Source of the DNA: Streptacidiphilus albus JL83
GTDB taxonomy: Bacteria; Actinomycetota; Actinomycetes; Streptomycetales; Streptomycetaceae
NCBI RefSeq assembly: GCF_000744705.1
Contig: NZ_JQML01000001.1
Coordinates: forward strand, 8,070,017 to 8,134,016
DNA length: 64,000 nucleotides
Reading direction: 5' to 3'
A model generated the notes under the pieces. That model saw only the letters and a list, made by a program, of their open reading frames with translations. It ran no database searches and was not told the origin of the DNA. This document shows positions 61,964 to 64,000 of this stretch, piece after piece. The translations under genes were made by a program, and so were the position numbers. Each line of letters opens with the position of its first letter. The first letter of the stretch is position 1.

Positions 61964-62263
61964 TCAGTCCGCGTCCGGCCCGAACACCTCGACCAGGTCC
62001 CGGGTCCGCCGCACGTGGATGCAGTCGCCCGGGCACTCCTTGGCCGAGTCGACCACGTCCTGAAGCACCGTCAACGGGACCGGCACCGCTGCCCCGGGCT
62101 CCTGCCGCAGCTCCTCGTCGTCGCCCTTCACATAGGCCAGCCCGTCGATGTCGAGCTCGAAGACCTCGGGGGCGTACTGCACACAGATACCGTCGCCGGT
62201 GCACAGATCCTGGTCGATCCACACCTCAAGGGACTCGCCCGCACTGCCGTCCACGCTGGACAT
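61964..62263 (-). CDS. Ferredoxin (Fe-S) protein
   Basis: A 99-residue ferredoxin. Cys pattern: CTGDGIC (C-x5-C) and CPGDC (C-x3-C), with the acidic helix around VFELDIDGLAYVK. This spacing fits a [3Fe-4S]/[4Fe-4S]-type single-cluster actinobacterial ferredoxin that feeds P450s or other oxidoreductases. AGGAA precedes the ATG. The gene is a standard member of the block upstream of the proteasome ATPase. Confidence 0.88.
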   Translation of the reverse strand: MSSVDGSAGESLEVWIDQDLCTGDGICVQYAPEVFELDIDGLAYVKGDDEELRQEPGAAVPVPLTVLQDVVDSAKECPGDCIHVRRTRDLVEVFGPDAD

Positions 62264-62483
62264 CCGCCCGCCGTTCCTGCTCACCGGGCCCCGTACGGAG
62301 TACCCGCTATTCCCGCCAACGGTCCAGAGATCGACCCCTGTCCGGTCAACCCGATCGCGATTGACCAACCGACTCTAACAAGTGGCCGCTTCCGGACGCC
62401 TTCGAGTGGGTATCCCAGTGACGAGGGGACGTGCGCAAGGGTGAAGATCGGACACACCCCCTTCCGACTTTCTGATCTAGGGG

Positions 62484-62511
62484 TTTCAACGCCACCAGGC
62501 ACAGGTAGGGT
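62484..62511 (+). promoter_or_regulatory. Possible promoter of arc
   Basis: TTTCAA (about 62484-62489) and TAGGGT (62506-62511) separated by 16 bases, roughly 38 bases before the arc GTG. The ribosome site GGAGGAGG follows at 62532-62539. Confidence 0.45.
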
Positions 62512-62548
62512 CTGAAAGCGTTCAGCTCCCCCGGAGGAGGTGAGGACC

Positions 62549-64000
62549 GTGGCAGCCCACGATGACGACTACGCCCGCGGCGGCAGGCCCGCACGGGGTT
62601 CTGAGGAAGCCCTCAGCCAGGTTTCCTTTCTTGAGCAGGAGATTGCCGTCCTGCGCCGCAAACTCGCAGACTCGCCGCGCCACACGAGGATCCTCGAAGA
62701 GCGCATCAACGAGCTGCAGGCCAACCTGTCCGGAGTCACCGCGCAGAACGAGCGGCTCGCCTCCACCCTGAGGGAGGCCCGCGACCAGATCGTGGCCCTC
62801 AAGGAGGAGGTCGACCGGCTCGCGCAGCCGCCGGCCGGCTTCGGCACTTTCCTGACCGCCAACGAGGACGGCACCGCCGACATCTTCACCGGCGGTCGCA
62901 AGCTGCGGGTGAACGTCAGCCCCAGCGTCCCCCTGGACGAGCTGCGGCGCGGCCAGGAGGTCATGCTCAACGAGGCGCTCAATATCGTCGACGCGATGGA
63001 GTTCGAGTCCATCGGCGACATCGTCACCCTCAAGGAAGTCCTCGAGGACGGCGAACGGGCCCTCGTCACCGGGCACACCGACGAGGAAAGGGTGGTCCGG
63101 CTCGCCGAACCGCTCCGCGACGTCAAACTGCGACCCGGCGACGCCCTGCTGCTCGAACCCCGCTCCGGCTACGTCTACGAGGTCGTGCCCAAGAGCGAGG
63201 TCGAGGACCTGGTCCTCGAAGAAGTGCCAGACATCGACTACGACCGCATCGGCGGGCTCGGCCAGCAGATCGAGATGATCCGCGACGCCGTCGAGCTCCC
63301 GTACCTGCACGCCGAGCTCTTCAAGGAGTACGAGCTGCGCCCGCCCAAGGGCGTCCTGCTCTACGGCCCGCCCGGCTGCGGCAAGACGCTCATCGCCAAG
63401 GCGGTGGCGAACTCCCTGGCCAAGAAGGTGGCCGAGGTCACCGGACAGCCCCAGGGGAAGAGCTACTTCCTCAACATCAAGGGCCCCGAGCTGCTCAACA
63501 AGTACGTCGGCGAGACCGAGCGGCAGATCCGCCTGGTCTTCCAGCGGGCCCGGGAGAAGGCCAGCGAGGGCACGCCCGTCATCGTCTTCTTCGACGAGAT
63601 GGAATCGCTGTTCCGCACCCGCGGCTCCGGCGTCAGCTCGGACGTGGAGAACACCATCGTCCCGCAGCTGCTCGCCGAGATCGACGGCGTGGAGGGGCTG
63701 GAGAACGTCATCGTCATCGGGGCATCCAACCGCGAGGACATGATCGACCCGGCGATCCTCAGGCCGGGCCGGCTCGACGTCAAGATCAAGATCGAGCGCC
63801 CGGACGCCGAGGCGGCGAAGGACATCTTCTCCAAGTACCTCAAGAACTCCCTGCCGCTGCACCCCGACGACGTCAAGGAGCACGGCTCCTCGGTGGAGAG
63901 CACCGTCGAGGCCATGATCCAGGCCGTCGTCGAGCGGATGTACACGGAGACCGAGGAGAACCGCTTCCTGGAGGTCACCTACGCCAATGGTGACAAGGAG
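62549..64000 (+). CDS. arc: Proteasome-associated AAA ATPase (ARC/Mpa), truncated by the window
   Basis: 484 codons from a GTG with GGAGGAGG upstream; the gene continues beyond the edge. An N-terminal coiled coil ([20 protein letters not shown], residues about 25-85), two OB-like domains and the AAA domain with Walker [15 protein letters not shown] (about 271) and Walker [13 protein letters not shown], then pore loop [11 protein letters not shown], identify ARC/Mpa. It unfolds Pup-tagged proteins for the 20S proteasome. Its C-terminus with the Mpa-type gating residues is not in the window. Confidence 0.95.
   Translation, partial: MAAHDDDYARGGRPARGSEEALSQVSFLEQEIAVLRRKLADSPRHTRILEERINELQANLSGVTAQNERLASTLREARDQIVALKEEVDRLAQPPAGFGTFLTANEDGTADIFTGGRKLRVNVSPSVPLDELRRGQEVMLNEALNIVDAMEFESIGDIVTLKEVLEDGERALVTGHTDEERVVRLAEPLRDVKLRPGDALLLEPRSGYVYEVVPKSEVEDLVLEEVPDIDYDRIGGLGQQIEMIRDAVELPYLHAELFKEYELRPPKGVLLYGPPGCGKTLIAKAVANSLAKKVAEVTGQPQGKSYFLNIKGPELLNKYVGETERQIRLVFQRAREKASEGTPVIVFFDEMESLFRTRGSGVSSDVENTIVPQLLAEIDGVEGLENVIVIGASNREDMIDPAILRPGRLDVKIKIERPDAEAAKDIFSKYLKNSLPLHPDDVKEHGSSVESTVEAMIQAVVERMYTETEENRFLEVTYANGDKE

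Overview
The window is very GC-rich (roughly 70% or more by eye) chromosomal DNA from a filamentous actinomycete, most likely a member of the Streptomycetaceae (Streptomyces, Kitasatospora or Streptacidiphilus). The evidence is a complete four-gene conservon (histidine kinase-like, roadblock, DUF742, small GTPase), XRE/DUF5753 and DUF6879 proteins, a DUF6643 protein, PAC2, the proteasome ATPase neighbourhood, GTG starts, GGAGG-type ribosome sites and many starts without one. I saw no tRNA, rRNA, insertion sequence, phage, CRISPR array or PKS/NRPS genes. Most of the window looks like ordinary core or conserved accessory chromosome.

Layout. 1-3.8 kb: an MFS exporter fragment with its MerR regulator, a YiaA/YiaB-type membrane protein, a secreted G1 glutamic peptidase and an XRE regulator. 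3.9-8.0 kb: the conservon. 8.0-11 kb: tyrosine phosphatase, PlsC acyltransferase, and a DUF4395 gene divergent from a thioredoxin-like gene, with a 29-residue Cys-containing leader peptide before DUF4395. 11.2-17 kb: etfBA behind two TetR-like palindromes, a MatB-like acyl-CoA synthetase, a small Cys-rich protein behind a CsoR-type palindrome, a ROK sugar kinase and a TmrB-Nudix fusion. 17-27.3 kb: HxlR/DoxX, DUF1990, DUF4184, a geranylgeranyl-reductase-type flavoprotein, a NarL-type two-component system, DUF389, enoyl-CoA hydratase, Nudix, LysE and a divergent PRPP synthetase.

27.3-31.5 kb is the most accessory-looking stretch, with less biased codon use. It holds a small membrane protein, an APH-fold kinase, a DUF1399-like protein with a Cys/His-rich tail, and a DUF5753/DUF6879/small-protein operon. 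31.8-38.5 kb: a hexapeptide acyltransferase; a cobalamin-riboswitch operon (cbtB, cbtA, FhuF-like); a divergent MFS/ROK pair; a SHOCT protein overlapped on the opposite strand by an anti-sigma-type ATPase. 38.7-50.3 kb: cysteine-synthase-family enzyme, SRPBCC, DeoR, a large membrane hydrolase convergent with a beta-helix/AAA+ fusion, MOSC, DUF6643, PAC2 and a secreted glycosidase-like protein. 50.5-64 kb: metH, HAD phosphatase, an orphan peptide-binding lipoprotein, an orphan response regulator with a RecB-like nuclease, then the conserved M50 protease - trmI - hypothetical - ferredoxin - arc block. arc (proteasome ATPase) runs off the right edge.

How the genes fit together. Cobalt and B12 appear twice: riboswitch-controlled cobalt uptake, and B12-dependent MetH. 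Thiol or metal stress appears at the leader-peptide/DUF4395/thioredoxin locus and at the CsoR-operator/Cys-rich gene. The most unusual observations are the TmrB-Nudix fusion, the DUF1399-like protein separated by a strong hairpin from an APH-like kinase, the FhuF-like protein inside a B12-controlled cobalt operon, and the membrane hydrolase facing a beta-helix/AAA+ fusion. All functional statements come from reading the sequence and from family knowledge; no database search was run.
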